In this document: in pieces, positions 23,861 to 36,360 of the stretch
Numbering within the stretch: position 1 is the first letter of the stretch
How the letters are laid out: each line of letters starts with the position of its first letter
Origin: Stictocephala bisonia
Lineage: Eukaryota > Arthropoda > Insecta > Hemiptera > Membracidae
Direction of reading: 5' to 3'
DNA length: 64,000 nt
Assembly (NCBI GenBank): GCA_035578905.1
Contig: JAQJVL010000147.1
Location: 1,592,906 to 1,656,905 of the forward strand
The notes under the pieces: generated by a model
Databases searched by the model: none
Seen by the model: only the letters and a program-made list of their open reading frames with translations
What the model was told of the DNA's origin: nothing
Made by a program: the position numbers and the translations under genes

Positions 23861-24295
23861 CGAGCTTCGCTCAGTTGAATTTTGCAAACTGAAGAGGTAG
23901 CACCCATATCTCTCAGAGGATCCTGAGAACCGTTCATTGTTGTTCTACCTTGTAAGGTTTCGGTTCAGGGAGGTCTTCCGCGTTAACCTTTAGCCTCTTT
24001 GTAGAACCAATGAATACACATCTAGACGTGTATTCATTGGTAGGGCCTGCGGCCTCGTGGGAGAGCTCGACCTACGGCTTCGCCAAAACGCTCTGCTACA
24101 GGCCCCTTTGTGGAACTCGGCCTACGGCCTCGCGAGGGATAGTTCGGTCTGTGGCCTCACCGAGGCACTCTGCTACAGTCCCATTTGTGGATATCGGCAT
24201 GTCGCCCCGCGAGAACGATCGGCCTACGGCCTAACCAGGATGACAATGAATTTTGGTTTTTGGGTCAGTGGAGCTCATAAACACAGTCTTTTCTA
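23861..24295. repeat. GC-rich repeat-like block with a near-perfect palindrome
   Basis: The block starts with GACCGAGCTTCGCTCAG and contains several iterations of CGGCCTACGGCCTCG, a phrase common in arthropod dispersed repeats. At 24007-24040 CCAATGAATACAC pairs exactly with GTGTATTCATTGG around an 8-base centre. Open frames over this block are a consequence of GC content. Confidence 0.6.
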
Positions 24296-27184
24296 AAGTC
24301 TGATGGAATATTAGTAAGAGACTAATACCTTTAATTTGATACCCTACTCGGGTGTATTAGTTTAACATTACATAATTTTGGGTTGTTGTTAACCTTATTC
24401 TACAAAATCCAAAATAAATAACATTATACTGCTAAAAATCTATAGCAACATAAACGAAAACTACGATATCTAGAAAAGAAGACGGTAGGTACCTCGCGCA
24501 TCTCCCATGACGTCACATGTGCTGAATGGCAAAAATGAACACAAAAATTCAGTTTTTCTTCCCATGATGCCAGCTGATAAGTTGTACATAACTTGCTTAC
24601 TACTTAGCTGAATGCTTCTATGCAATTGATAGATTTAGTTAGCAGTATTTAATAGATTAAACAAATCAGCTGATTTCGTCCATGTGACGTCAACGTCACA
24701 GTCTACTGCGCAGCAGCCTCGTCGTGATACACGGGAAGTCTAGGAGCTTATGGGGCAGAAATAAGAATTTTCCCAGGGTTGAGACCGATGCCAATCGATT
24801 TCTCGTGGTCGAAAACCCCTAACTACAGTAAAAATTTAAAATCCCTGATGCCAAAAAAAGTTCATTTGGACGTGGCTTATTTTAGATAATAATAAGATAA
24901 CACTGTATTACAGTATACATTGATAATATACGTCACAGTATACAATGATAATATACTGTATAGGAAGGGGTTCGCGTCCACAACAAATCTTTAAATGTGT
25001 ACGTACGTATCCCCTGGGTAGTTGTGATCTCCGAGCTATGACAGCTACAATTCAAAATAAAAAAGCACCATGCTTGTGAATACTATGTCAGGAAGTTGTG
25101 TTGACAGGGTGACTGGGTGGATGCAGTGGACTCCTTTTGGTTTTTCTAATCACACATTCCTATTCGACTTCCTTTTCCTATCAAGGCTTTGCCTATGGAC
25201 TAAACATAACTAATAAACGCTGGGAATTCCCAATGGTCCCGTGAACTGGCTCGCCCATAATACGTGAGGTGTGTTTTTTGCATACTTTTATCATTGGTGA
25301 CAATAAAAAATTAATACATATATAAACTCATTTACAGTTATCACATTTACTGTAGGCTACAATCTTTCTTTTAACTTATTTGACAAATAAATATGATTAC
25401 ATTAAATTAGTAGTAAATAGGCCTATATATCCCTACAATATGTTAATATTCTATTTTTAAAGAAAATATTAAATTATTGTTATTATCTTTAACTTTTTCT
25501 TAATTTCAAGTCATGAAATAGTCTGGAAAACTGCTGCACTTTTATTTTGTTATTCAACGAGTTCCTGGTCCATGAAAATAGTCCCGATAACAACCCACGA
25601 TATCAGAAAACGGAATTTAGGACCGTCAAAACTTACCATTAATATTTTAATATTTATATTATTGTTTTATATTTTATTTACACATATTCTAAACCTATTT
25701 TTTATAAATAAGGCTTCTGATTATTATTATTATTATAACTGATCAGTGATTTGAAAGCTTTCAAGTATATGTTGTTATCATTTGGCTTCAATGCATATAT
25801 TTTCTGTCACTTTGCTTTTAACAGAAATAATCCAAAATAAAAGTACAGTACTATTTAACAGCAAAAATTATTATCTAATAAATCTAATTAATTGTTGTAC
25901 ATTTTATAGTTGATACCAATACATGTAAATCAAAACCTTTTTTAATATTTGTGTGCACTAAAGCATTCTTCTTCCTACATTTAAACCCGTTAGACTCGGC
26001 AGACAGACATTACGACGCTTAGATGAATGTGGTTCCATCGCTGTGAGCACAAATGAAGCTGATTGCTTTCCGCCTTCCTACAGACATGCTGTCGGATCGT
26101 GTGAAAATAGTAAATTCAGTGACGACTATTTTATATAAACACATTCTTCACTTTTTTGTCAACCCTCGATATTGTAACGACATTTAAAATTGTGATTTAT
26201 ACTCTGAAACTCACGCGTATTTAAGAATAATATTGCGGTCAGCAGGCCTATTGTACACTAGTATAATGCGATTGTGAATGTAGTCTTGTTTCAAACTGAT
26301 TCACTTACTGTAATACCAGAAATGTGAATAGGTAGGCAAGGTAGTGTGAACTTATAAAATTAGTGGAATCCAAACCACGTAGGGAAGGTCTGTTCCCATG
26401 AGCACCAGACCAATATGAGGAACGCTCATCTTATAACTAGTCGCGGATCCATGACATCTTAACAAACAAAGGCTATAGACCCTTTCACTGTTCTCTAAGT
26501 ACCTAGCTAATTACAGCAATGAGCTAGCTACACAATGCATATTATACTTGATGCTCGTCAGTCGTCATATAACATCTGACAGCAATATTGTGCTTTGGTC
26601 ATATGAATTTTAAATATGCTCAAAAATATTCAACAACTATGATTTTAAACTACTGTAGTTGAGAAGTTCATTTTCTAAACCCTGGTATTAAACGCTCCTC
26701 AACGTAAAATTTTGCAAAATAAATACAATAATCGCAAACCCGTAGGTTTAAGATTGCCGCGCGGTCGCAAAAACAATTATGTCTCGTTTTAGCAAATTAA
26801 TCGCGTGCTCAGGCTCGTTGCGGCAGCAATCCTCCACACCAAGAGGCAGCAGTCCTGCGGCCAGTGACGTCATCGCCACTTGGTCCAATTGCGCCAAGGA
26901 CACCAGCTGCATCCAAATCCGCCAGTGATTCTGGTTGTCACACCACAGACGACCCGACTCGTGGCCGAATACTTGTTTACATGACTGCGTACATTCCCTA
27001 CGGAATCTTATTTACATTCTCTGAAAGCAGACAGACCTAACTTGCTCAGAACGTTGATTAGATACACCTGTATTGTGATGTACAGCTATACCTTCACCTA
27101 TATTGTCATGTACACTAATACATACACCTGCACTGTGATGTACAGTTCAACCATTGAGTACATAGGCTAAACACCTATACATGG
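24296..27184. other. Unassigned region, CpG patches and CRE-like sites
   Basis: TGACGTCA-type octamers occur near 24508 and 26868, and GTGACGTCAACGTCAC near 24683. A 25-base direct duplication (ACAGTATACA(A/T)TGATAATATA) lies at 24911-24957. Positions 26745-27000 are GC-richer. No exon could be supported. Confidence 0.4.
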
Positions 27185-27339
27185 TACGTGTTTACTGGAG
27201 CGTGTGAAGCGATCAGCACTGACCGATCATCGCTAACCGATAATCGCTTAACGATGATCGCCAGCGGATTGCGTTTATAGAAGCGATTGTTAGTGTGTTA
27301 TTTTCCGTTGTCTGGTGAACAAGTGGTTTTGTTGCAGCG

Positions 27340-27486
27340 ATGGGTAACAGAAATCAATAACTGTTAAAATATCTGCTAGCAGAAGAAATCGACGACGAAG
27401 AAACGTTACAATTGTTAAGTGCTCCAAGGCTAGAAAAACATGCAATATTTAAAAGAAGACAAGAAGAACTTCAAACAAACATTTAA
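27340..27486 (+). pseudogene. Remnant of a transposase-like N-terminus
   Basis: ATG at 27340 reads MGNRNQ, one in-frame stop, then LLKYLLAEEIDDEETLQLLS and a basic segment (IFKRRQEEL) ending at TAA. The acidic EEIDDEE cluster followed by basic residues resembles the start of Harbinger-type nucleases. A following frame near 27500 (FKFSQFFRLI) could be the next conserved segment but is broken. Non-functional; family assignment is inference. Confidence 0.4.
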
Positions 27487-27586
27487 TAGGAGATGAGTTT
27501 AAGTTTTCACAGTTCTTCCGTTTGATTTTGTGTTAAGATTGATAAAAGAAGACATGAAGAAGTCATCTTCAAACTCTATTCCATAT

Positions 27587-27862
27587 CCAACAATAACAAA
27601 CAGCTCAAACAACATGCACACGTCACAATAATAACAAACAGCTCAAACAACATGCACACGCCACAATAATAACAAACAGCTCAAACAACATGCACATGCC
27701 ACAATAATAACAAACAGCTCAAACAACATGCACACGCCACAATAATAACAAACAGCTCAAACAACATGCACACGCCACAATAATAACAAACAGCTCAAAC
27801 AACATGCACACGCCACAATAATAACAAACAGCTCAAACAACATGCACACGCCACAATAATCG
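27587..27862. repeat. 38-bp tandem array, seven copies
   Basis: CAATAATAACAAACAGCTCA plus AACAACATGCACACGCCA repeats with CAGCTC at 27601, 27639, 27677, 27715, 27753, 27791 and 27829. Copies are almost identical (CGTCA, TGCCA variants only). It lies inside the Harbinger-like element. Confidence 0.95.
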
Positions 27863-28024
27863 CTCAGCGTCTGCGACTCTCGAACCAGTCGCCAACAATC
27901 GACGCTAGCGGCTCCAGTCGCAGACGCTTCAGTCAAAATGGCTCCATAACAAACCACACAAGCAGTTCACCCACCGCGATCATCCCTCAGCGATGATCGC
28001 ATCAGACGCTCCAGTAAAAACGTA

Positions 28025-28186
28025 TCTTTAAAGTGTGGCAAGATTCGCCATCTTGGTCCGCGACTTGGGCGGAAAACAGTACCGACACTCTCGGCAAAAA
28101 CACCAACATTTTAAATACACTTATTGTGGAGCTAAAACATTACACGTTAACAGTACAAACTCATCTGGACACTTTCAAGTGAAACG
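28025..28186. other. Unassigned flank
   Basis: A 64-codon open frame here begins at GTG rather than ATG and shows no family; it runs into a local duplication. Confidence 0.4.
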
Positions 28187-28484
28187 CCACTTAAATAGGT
28201 CTTATACGTCACTTATAAACAATAAGTAAACACTACAAGAATTAGGCAGTTCTTCATTTTGAGAAGAAAAAGTTAGTAGGCTGCTAACTTTTTTTATCGT
28301 TTGATCAGAGAAGTTTGACCAGTGGAAAAGTTGTACCACTTAAATAGGTCTTATACGTCACTTATAAACAATAAGTAAACACTACAAGAATTAGGCAGTT
28401 CTTCATTTTGAGAAGAAAAAGTTAGTAGGCTGCTAACTTTTTTTATCGTTTGATCAGAGAAGTTTGACCAGTGGAAAAGTTGTA
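28187..28484. repeat. 149-bp tandem duplication
   Basis: The block beginning CCACTTAAATAGGTCTTATA is repeated with an offset of 149 bases (28187-28335 and 28336-28484), with no difference that I can see. This indicates a very recent duplication or an assembly duplication. Confidence 0.95.
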
Positions 28485-28525
28485 GCAGAACATTTAATTT
28501 AACATAAAAAATGTTTTTAAAAAAA

Positions 28526-28746
28526 TATAAGAGTGCAGGTTGACCCACCAGGACGGTCGTCAAGGTATTAACAGCCCCAGGTCTTAGTGAGCACGTAATG
28601 GTGTAACAGGGATCATTTAGTTATAATAATATAAGAGTGCAGGTTGACCCACCAGGACGGTCGTCAAGGTATTAACAGCCCCCGCCGTGCCGCAGGTCTT
28701 AGTGAGCACGTAATGGTGTAACAGGGATCATTTAGTTATAATAATA
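28526..28746. repeat. Tandem duplication (105/116 bp) with an 11-base indel
   Basis: ATAAGAGTGCAGGTTGACCC through ATTTAGTTATAATAAT occurs at 28526-28630 and again from 28631. The second copy has about 11 additional bases (CCGCCGTGCCG) after AACAGCCC and is otherwise the same. Confidence 0.93.
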
Positions 28747-30114
28747 GTTAGTTTCACATTTATGAATTTTTTTATCTAATTTTTTCAAATGCTAGTTTTA
28801 ATTGTTAAAGAGGAGTCTTAGATGTTCACCTGCTGCCTCAAATGTTTCAGAAGTGTATTCAAACTACAAACAATATTGTACAATTTGGTGTATCGTTTTT
28901 GTTGTTGTTAAATTCATTTTTCAACAATTACGTGACATTATAATTATTGTATAAATTAATAAACAATCAAACTAATTTAATGTAATTGTAGTTTAATCAA
29001 TTAATCACTGCACTAGGCCTATTATTAAACATTAGACATTTGCTCCACAATGTATATAATACATACCACATTTATATTTCTAACCTCTGTCATGAGATAA
29101 AAATTCTATTTAGAGTATATTTTCTAAAAGTAACATTACATAATTGTATGTTTTAGTCTTTAATTTACCAATAAGAAAACATCTCAGCTATCTCATAAGT
29201 GTACAGCTACTTAAAAAAATCGTTAAATTAATTACACCATTGATTCCCTCGATATCATTGGTAAAACAAGAGGAAAATAAAAATGTCTAAATACACCATA
29301 TGTCATAAAATGAGGAATTTATAGGTAATTTAGAAGTAAAACTTTTATTTAAAGGACCATACGTTTATAAAGAGTTAACATATTAACTTACTGGCCTGAA
29401 AACAAAATAGTTTTAATTTAAAATTGTGTTAATTTAGATTTGTTTAATTCCTCATTTACATTTTTTCATAGTGCTTTAGCCTAATAGAAAAATAAGTATG
29501 GCAAACCGATTTTATCCGATAAATTTTGTGAGTAATTTCTACTTCTTTCTCAGTGTGTAGACCCGTCGTTAGGAAAAATAATGTTTCCAACACACATTCT
29601 AAAGTCGGGTAAAGTGCGCAGTCATTAAATTTATAAGTTTTGTGAGTCTAGAAGTAAGGTGAAAGATACCCCTCGCCACTGTTCCATGTACTACAGCCAT
29701 ACGCAGGGCGCCAAGGAATTTGAAATTATAAATTATGAAATTATAATACACTATATACAAGACTATATTTACAATACTAAGATATTTAGGACTAAACAAA
29801 AAAGATTAGAAAGTTCTATACCTCCAGAAACGCATTAAAAATTCCCTAAAAGACGTAAAGAGGAGCTACGAAACGAGCCCCGTGAGAACAGTCTGTTCTC
29901 CGCCGCGTTGCCGTTGCCCTGCACGGAACGCTCCCCACTACCCGCAACACAGATCACACGCTGCCATATTGGTCGGAGACCCTAGTTCAAACGCGGTAAC
30001 ATAAGGCCTCTCTATTTATATTCTGTACTCACTGAGTTTAACACGTATATTGTGATGACCAGTGTGCGTTCACCTCCTTGTGATGTGCAGTTCCCTTCAC
30101 ATGTATTGTGATGT
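28747..30114. other. AT-rich region with a GC-rich end
   Basis: No gene recognised. Positions 29850-29960 are GC- and CpG-rich (CTCCGCCGCGTTGCCGTTGCCC) without an open frame of note, possibly a repeat fragment or regulatory region. Confidence 0.4.
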
Positions 30115-30265
30115 ACGGTTATTCATTTCTAAGACGCTGATCGTAGAGATATGGGCAAATGTGAGGGGTGAATGAGTGTGATGAGTGAAGATGAACGAGT
30201 GTAGTCATTGTTACTATCTAAGTTCGCCTTAGCTCAGAAAGGACTATTTATTAATGGCCCAATAA
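30115..30265 (-). repeat. Dispersed retroposon fragment
   Basis: Inverse of about 41520-41665: GACGCTGATCGTAGAGATATGGGC, GAATGAGTGTGATGAGTG, CATTGTTACTATCTAAGTTCG and GCTCAGAAAGGACTATTTATTAAT appear in the expected order. Confidence 0.85.
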
Positions 30266-30990
30266 ATAGTGATATCATCACATTTACAGGATTTTTTTTA
30301 TTTTTGCGAATTGTAAGGATTCTTGAGTTAATTTAAAATATCACTATAAGATAGAAACATTAAATTAGGAATTTACAGTATAACTAGAGAAGATTTTTAA
30401 TACTGACAGTGCCTCACTTTGTGGGGTTTCAACGTTTTTGAGTTTTTAAGTTACTCTTTTAAGCTGTTGACCCTCTATCTAGACTAGTGGTTATGTCCAG
30501 TTATGGCTAAGCTACTGACGTCAGTGCAGGGATGTCACGGATTCAAACACCAGAAAATAAAAAATTGTAACTAATTAATCTTTTTCAATCTTTAAAATAC
30601 TCAAACAAATTTTTCGATAATGAAGACTTTAACGAACGATTGGTTCTAGTTTTTAGTATCAAGTGTCTTATTATCAACTTTCACTACTATACATAATTTA
30701 GTGACTATTGATAATTTGTTTAAATTAAGGAACTTAACCGGTTATTATTACTTGACGTATTTATTAATAAGATTTACCGATTAACGGAAACAATTATTTC
30801 GGAAAAATTAACAATGCGAAGAAAAATAAAAGTTACAACTTAATACAATTTAAGATAAATGCTTATTTTATAGCAATCGTTCGTAAATAGGCCTACTAAA
30901 GGAAAAATAAAAACACTTTATCTATTTATGAATAATTATGTAAAAATGATAAACAAATACGATACGATTAACACTACTTGTGATCTTGGT
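30266..30990. other. Unassigned sequence with a SINE-like head
   Basis: At 30475-30560 the plus strand has a possible A box (GACTAGTGGTTATG) and B box (CGGATTCAAACACC), resembling a tRNA-derived SINE head. The remainder is AT-rich. Confidence 0.4.
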
Positions 30991-33891
30991 GACTCTAATA
31001 GCAGTACTTCACTGTAGTGTCCTACTCCTTTTGGTAATTGATGGCTCTAATAGCAGTACTCCACTGTAGTGTCCTACTCCTTTTGATAATTGATAACTCT
31101 AATAGCAGTACTTCACTGTAGTGTCCTACTCCTTTTGATAACTTATGACTCTAATAGCAGTACTTCACTGTAGTGTCCTACTCCTTTTGATAACTGATGA
31201 CTCTAATAGCAGTACTTCGCTGTAGTGTCCTACTCCTTTTGGTAATTGATGGTTCTAATAGCAGTACTTCACTGTAGTGTCATACTCCTTTTGATAATTG
31301 ATGACTCTAATAACGGTACTGCACTGTAGTGCCCTACTCCTTTTGGTAATTGATGACTCTAATAGCAGTACTGCACTGTAGTGCCCTACTCCTTTTGGTA
31401 ATTGATGGCTCTAATAACGGTACTGCACTGTAGTGCCCTACTCCTTTTGGTAATTGATGACTCTAATAGCAGTACTCCACTGTAGTGTCCTACTCCTTTT
31501 GGTAATTGATGACTCTAATAGCAGTACTCCACTGTAGTGTCCTACTCCTTTTGGTAATTGATGGCTCTAATAACGGTACTGCACTGTAGTGCCCTACTCC
31601 TTTTGGTAATTGATGACTCTAATATCAGTACTCCACTGTAGTGTCCTACTCCTTTTGGTAATTGATGACTCTAATAGCAGTACTCCACTGTAGTGTCCTA
31701 CTCCTTTTGGTAATTGATGGCTCTAATAACGATACTGCACTGCAGTGCCCTACTCCTTTTGGTAATTGATGACTCTAATAACGGTACTGCACTGTAGTGC
31801 CCTACTCCTTTTGGTAATTGATGGCTCTAATAACGGTACTGCACTGTAGTGCCCTACTCCTTTTGGTAATTGATGACTCTAATAGCAGTACTCCACTGTA
31901 GTGTCCTACTCCTTTTGATAATTGATGGCTCTAATAACGGTACTGCACTGTAGTGCCCTACTCCTTTTGGTAATTGATGGCTCTAATATCAGTACTCCAC
32001 TGTAGTGTCCTACTCCTTTTGGTAATTGATGACTCTAATAGCAGTACTCCACTGTAGTGTCCTACTCCTTTTGATAATTGATGGCTCTAATAACGGTACT
32101 GCACTGTAGTGCCCTACTCCTTTTGGTAATTGATGACTCTAATAGCAGTACTGCACTGTGGTGCCCTACTCCTTTTGATAATTGATGACTCTAATAACGG
32201 TACTGCACTGTAGTGCCCTACTCCTTTTGATAATTGATGACTCTAATAACGGTACTGCACTGTAGTGTCCTACTCCTTTTGATAATTGATAACTCTAATA
32301 GCAGTACTTCACTGTAGTGTCCTACTCCTTTTGATAATTGATAACTCTAATAGCAGTACTTCACTGTAGTGTCCTACTCCTTTTGATAATTGATGACTCT
32401 AATAACGGTACTGCACTGTAGTGTCCTACTCCTTTTGATAATTGATGACTCTAATAACGGTACTGCACTGTGGTGTCCTACTCCTTTTGATAATTGATGA
32501 CTCTAATAACGGTACTTCACTGTAGTGTCCTACTCCTTTTGGTAATTACCAATTGATTGGTAATGATCAATTGATGACTCTAATGACGTTACTGCACTGT
32601 AGTGTCATACTCCTTTTGATAACTGATGACTCTAATAACGGTTCTTCACTGTATTGTCCTACTCCTTTTGATAATTGATGACTCTAATAACGGTTCTGCA
32701 CTGTAGTGACATACTCCTTTTGATAATTGATGACTCTAATAACAGTACTGCACTGTGGTGCCCTACTCCTTTTGATAATTGATAACTCTAATAGCAGTAC
32801 TTCACTGTAGTGCCCTACTCCTTTTGATAATTGATGACTCTAATAACGGTACTGCACTGTAGTGTCCTACTCCTTTTGATAATTGATAACTCTAATAGCA
32901 GTACTGCACTGTGGTGTCCTACTCCTTTTGATAATTGATGACTCTAATAACGGTACTTCACTGTAGTGTCCTATTCCTTTTGGTAATTACCAATTGATTG
33001 GTAATGATCAATTGATGACTCTAATGACGTTACTGCACTGTAGTGTCATACTCCTTTTGATAACTGATGACTCTAATAACGGTTCTTCACTGTATTGTCC
33101 TACTCCTTTTGATAATTGATGACTCTAATAACGGTTCTGCACTGTAGTGACATACTCCTTTTGATAATTGATGACTCTAATAACAGTACTGCACTGTGGT
33201 GCCCTACTCCTTTTGATAATTGATGACTCTAATAACGGTTCTGCACTGTAGTGACCTACTCCTTTTGATAATTGATGACTCTAATAACGGTACTGCACTA
33301 TAGTGTCCTACTCCTTTTGATAATTGATGACTCTAATAGCAGTACTTCACTGTAGTGTCCTACTCCTTTTAGTAATTGATGACTCTAATGACGTTACTGC
33401 ACTGTAGTATCATACTCCTTTTGATAATTGATGACTCTAATAACGGTTCTGCACTGTAGTGACCTACTCCTTTTGATAATTGATGACTCAAATACGGTAC
33501 TGCACTGTATTGTCCTACTCCTTTTGATAATTGATGACTCTAATAACGGTTCTGCACTGTAGTGTCCTACTCCTTTTGATAACTGATGACTCTAATAACG
33601 GTTCTGCACTGTAGTGACCTACTCCTTTTGATAATTGATGACTCTAATAACGGTACTTCACTGTAGTGTCCTACTCCTTTTGATAATTGATGACTCTAAT
33701 AACGGTTCTGCACTGTAGTGACCTACTCATTTTGATAATTGATGACTCTAATAACGGTACTGCACTGTAGTGTCCTACTCCTTTTGGTAATTGATGGCTC
33801 TAATAGCAGTACTGCACTGTGGTGCCCTACTCCTTTTCGTAATTGATGACTCTAATAACGGTACTGCACTGTAGTGTCCTGCTCCTTTTGA
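30991..33891. repeat. 52-bp satellite, about 55 copies
   Basis: The unit is GACTCTAATARCRGTACT, then NCACTGTAGTGNC, CTACTCCTTTTG and RTAATTGAT. Several variant types exist: one with AACGG and GCACTGTAGTGCCC, another with AGCAG and CCACTGTAGTGTCC. Between about 31400 and 32130 they follow a C-A-A trimer order of 156 bases. Two units carry the same 25-base insertion (32541 and 32982), showing a larger 441-base duplication. The unit contains a short imperfect dyad (GCACT-GT-AGTGC). The array has no coding role. Confidence 0.97.
32468..33220. repeat. 441-base higher-order duplication inside the satellite
   Basis: The block from about 32468 to 32780, including the insertion ACCAATTGATTGGTAATGAT and the rare variants GACGTTACTG, CATACTCC, GGTTCTTCACTGTATTG and GTAGTGACATAC, recurs in the same order at 32909-33220. 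The offset is 441, equal to eight 52-bp units plus the 25-base insertion. Confidence 0.9.
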
Positions 33892-36360
33892 CAAAGTAGC
33901 AACGGGCAGCGCAATTCCCCCCACCTGGTCCTTAACAGCATTGTAATGAGCTTGGATGACAGAGGAGATATCCCAGTGATATGCCATAGCTGTCTGGTTG
34001 CACAACCACACAACACTGCTACAGGGACGAGTATGAGCTTTACATTAACACATTATACTCTCAATTTAGCTGAATAGCCGTGCTTCGCGAAAGAATTATA
34101 TAAACCCAAATAAAAGTAGTCAGTATGGTCGACAAAACGCATAAATAATGTTCTGATAGACAAAAATATAGCATATAATATTAAATAAATAATAATAAAA
34201 CACACAAGAAACAAAAAACTAAATACGTAGGTAACTGTAGATAATATTCAGATGTCAAATTTGCCATAAAGCTGATATTGATCGTCAATAGAATATACAA
34301 GCAGGCCTAGGCAGAGTACATAACTGTCACCGATGGACCATACCGGTGTGAACGCTCACATTTTCTTCCATTGTACTAATTACCGCGCGACCAGGTCCAA
34401 CCATCGACGTACTTTGATGGGGCCAACCAGTCGAATGTGGTTGCGGGACCCAAGGCGAATTTCCGATGTTCAAATAGATAGCTTTAAGGTTTCTCACTCT
34501 TTTCATGATACTAAGATGGTTTTTTTCGGAATGTCCCCGCATATGGTAAAGATTGAGTAACAAATCTAAAACTAAACTAAACTTACAAACAAAGTACCTT
34601 TGATATTGGTCACGTGGTTTAGACCTACATAAAAAATAATAAGCTTCTTCGCTTTACTTATCAATGGGTGCCTTCTGGTATTTAAATACTAGGCCGTGAG
34701 AACTTCCACCATGGGTTGTTAGGTTAGGTTTGGTTAGGTTAGGACTGAAATAAATGTAGGCCTAAATTGACGTGTTACTTGATTATATGTATGCTTTATA
34801 TATAAACATGTGAACTTACTAGTTCGTTTAATCCTAATTAATTGAAAACAAAATTATAACAATCAGATTTATGTTATACAGTATTTTGTTATTACAGTAT
34901 TACATTTGTCATTTGCTCAACCAAAATCACCAATGTTGAGGTACAATACAACCAGTTCCATGAGACACATGGCAACAACTAACGTAGTCTCAGCCTAGTG
35001 TGAATTGTGATGGGGTCAACTGAAATCAGTTGACCATCAAGGAGCACCAATTATTAAACCCCAATGACCAAGACAATTAAATTGTTTAAATTATCATGGA
35101 ATCGTGAACAAAATTCAACTTCATTGAGAAGTAAATTGCTGTTCACTACCAATCCTGAACACTAGCTTGACTGATAACTCGGTTTTTATAAGCTAGTTAC
35201 ACTAATCACAACAGCTGTTTGATCAGTTGTACCAACGCAACAAATCCAGATCATAAGACGTCAATTATGAAAATTGTCTAGTTGTAAGAACGGAATCTTA
35301 ATTTAAAATAGTTCGACATTCTTGATTTAAAGGTAAATAGGCCTATGTATTTTTAGTTTTCTTATTTTGTGAATAATTGTATTCAATTGTATAGTTAATA
35401 ATGACTTTGTAAATTATTTAGCTATATCCTCAATGTATAATGTTGGCAAATGCAAGATATATTGTCAATTGTGCCCAATAAATTATTGATTGATAATTTT
35501 AATAAAAATGAAAAATTTTTCTTTTTATCATAAAGTCAGATACTTTTTTTATAGTTTTTCTAATACACGCATAATTTTTCTCAGCATAATCAATTCACAT
35601 AGCAAAATTTATCTGTCTAGCTAGGTTCATCCGTTCTGCAGGAGGATAATTTAAAAATTTTAAATAATGTATTTTTAGGTTGATATTTAAAAAAATGAAC
35701 GTAAACCAAATCAGTTGTATCTTGGTTAATATAGTTAAGGAGGTAAATTTTGTGTAATAATTAATATTTTAAATTCCATACGAGTATATATTGTATATAG
35801 CACGTGATTTGTTTCGCGTTCATGCAACATCAATGTGCTTAGAGATGGGTGCTCCAGTACTATTTTACAAATAGCCAAGTTGGCGAAAACATAGTATTCA
35901 ATAGAAAATAATATTTAAATATAGTAATTTAGGAAAAGTAACGTAGTATAATTGAAAATTGTTTCTGTGTTCGAATGTTTGTTTTTATTCTTCAGTGAAA
36001 AATACTCAGAGCACAGAATAAGAATTATTTACGCTCTTTGGGATATTTCGTAGGACAAAATACTTTCGACTGCCTGTGTCCACAGTGTACTGGCGCGGTA
36101 TCGTGAGAACCACCGATTTATATTAAAATAATCGAGTTGTTATTATACATCGATGGTGGGAACAGGTAGACTACCTGTAACCAATGAATAGAATATGTAT
36201 TGATGCTGTATCTGCGATGCCACACTCCCAATAAGTCGATCACATGAATTTAAATTTCATTTAAATTTCAAAATTTAAGTTTAAATTGGCTTATTGATGC
36301 AAGCCTATTATGCAATGTACACAGAAAACTATATTAATTCAAGTGACGTGTCGTCCTGAA
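33892..36360. other. Mostly unassigned, telomere-like motif and small palindrome
   Basis: A TTAGGTTAGGTTTGGTTAGG run at 34719-34743 resembles the insect telomere repeat in a short interstitial form. At 35014-35035 GGTCAACTGA-AA-TCAGTTGACC is a perfect hairpin. A minus-strand open frame near 33890-34020 (AMAYHWDISSVIQAHYNAV) is bounded by AG and CAG/GTGGGG but was not identified. Confidence 0.4.

Larger units (their letters stand above)
27185..28024. mobile_element. Harbinger-like non-autonomous DNA transposon
   Basis: The left end TACGTGTTTACTGGAGCG and the right end (inverse TACGTTTTTACTGGAGCG) are terminal inverted repeats that continue imperfectly for about 35 bases with repeated GCGATCATCG-type subterminal motifs. 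The element is 840 bp and contains a transposase-like 5' fragment (27340-27486) and a 38-bp array of seven copies. TIR style and the encoded fragment suggest the PIF/Harbinger superfamily; the target duplication could not be fixed, so the assignment is tentative. Confidence 0.6.

Noticed and set aside
24010..24296. Two overlapping GC-rich frames
   Set aside because: They lie in a CGGCCTACGGCCTCG-type repeat and start within a palindrome.
24500..26875. TGACGTCA sites as a CRE-regulated promoter
   Set aside because: Sites are scattered over 2.4 kb with no associated exon.
28035..28229. 64-codon basic frame
   Set aside because: Starts at GTG, not ATG, and overlaps a duplicated block.
30991..32130. 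Compensatory base changes in the satellite dyad, suggesting a selected hairpin
   Set aside because: G-C pairing of the dyad ends correlates in the first third, but many later units break it, so variant inheritance explains it better.
30991..33891. CRISPR-like regular repeat array
   Set aside because: Units are contiguous without unique spacers and the genome is eukaryotic; this is a satellite.
33890..34020. Minus-strand candidate exon (AMAYHWDISSVIQAHYNAV)
   Set aside because: The AG and GTGGGG borders are plausible but all frames are largely open over 91 bases and no family was recognised; kept only as a note.
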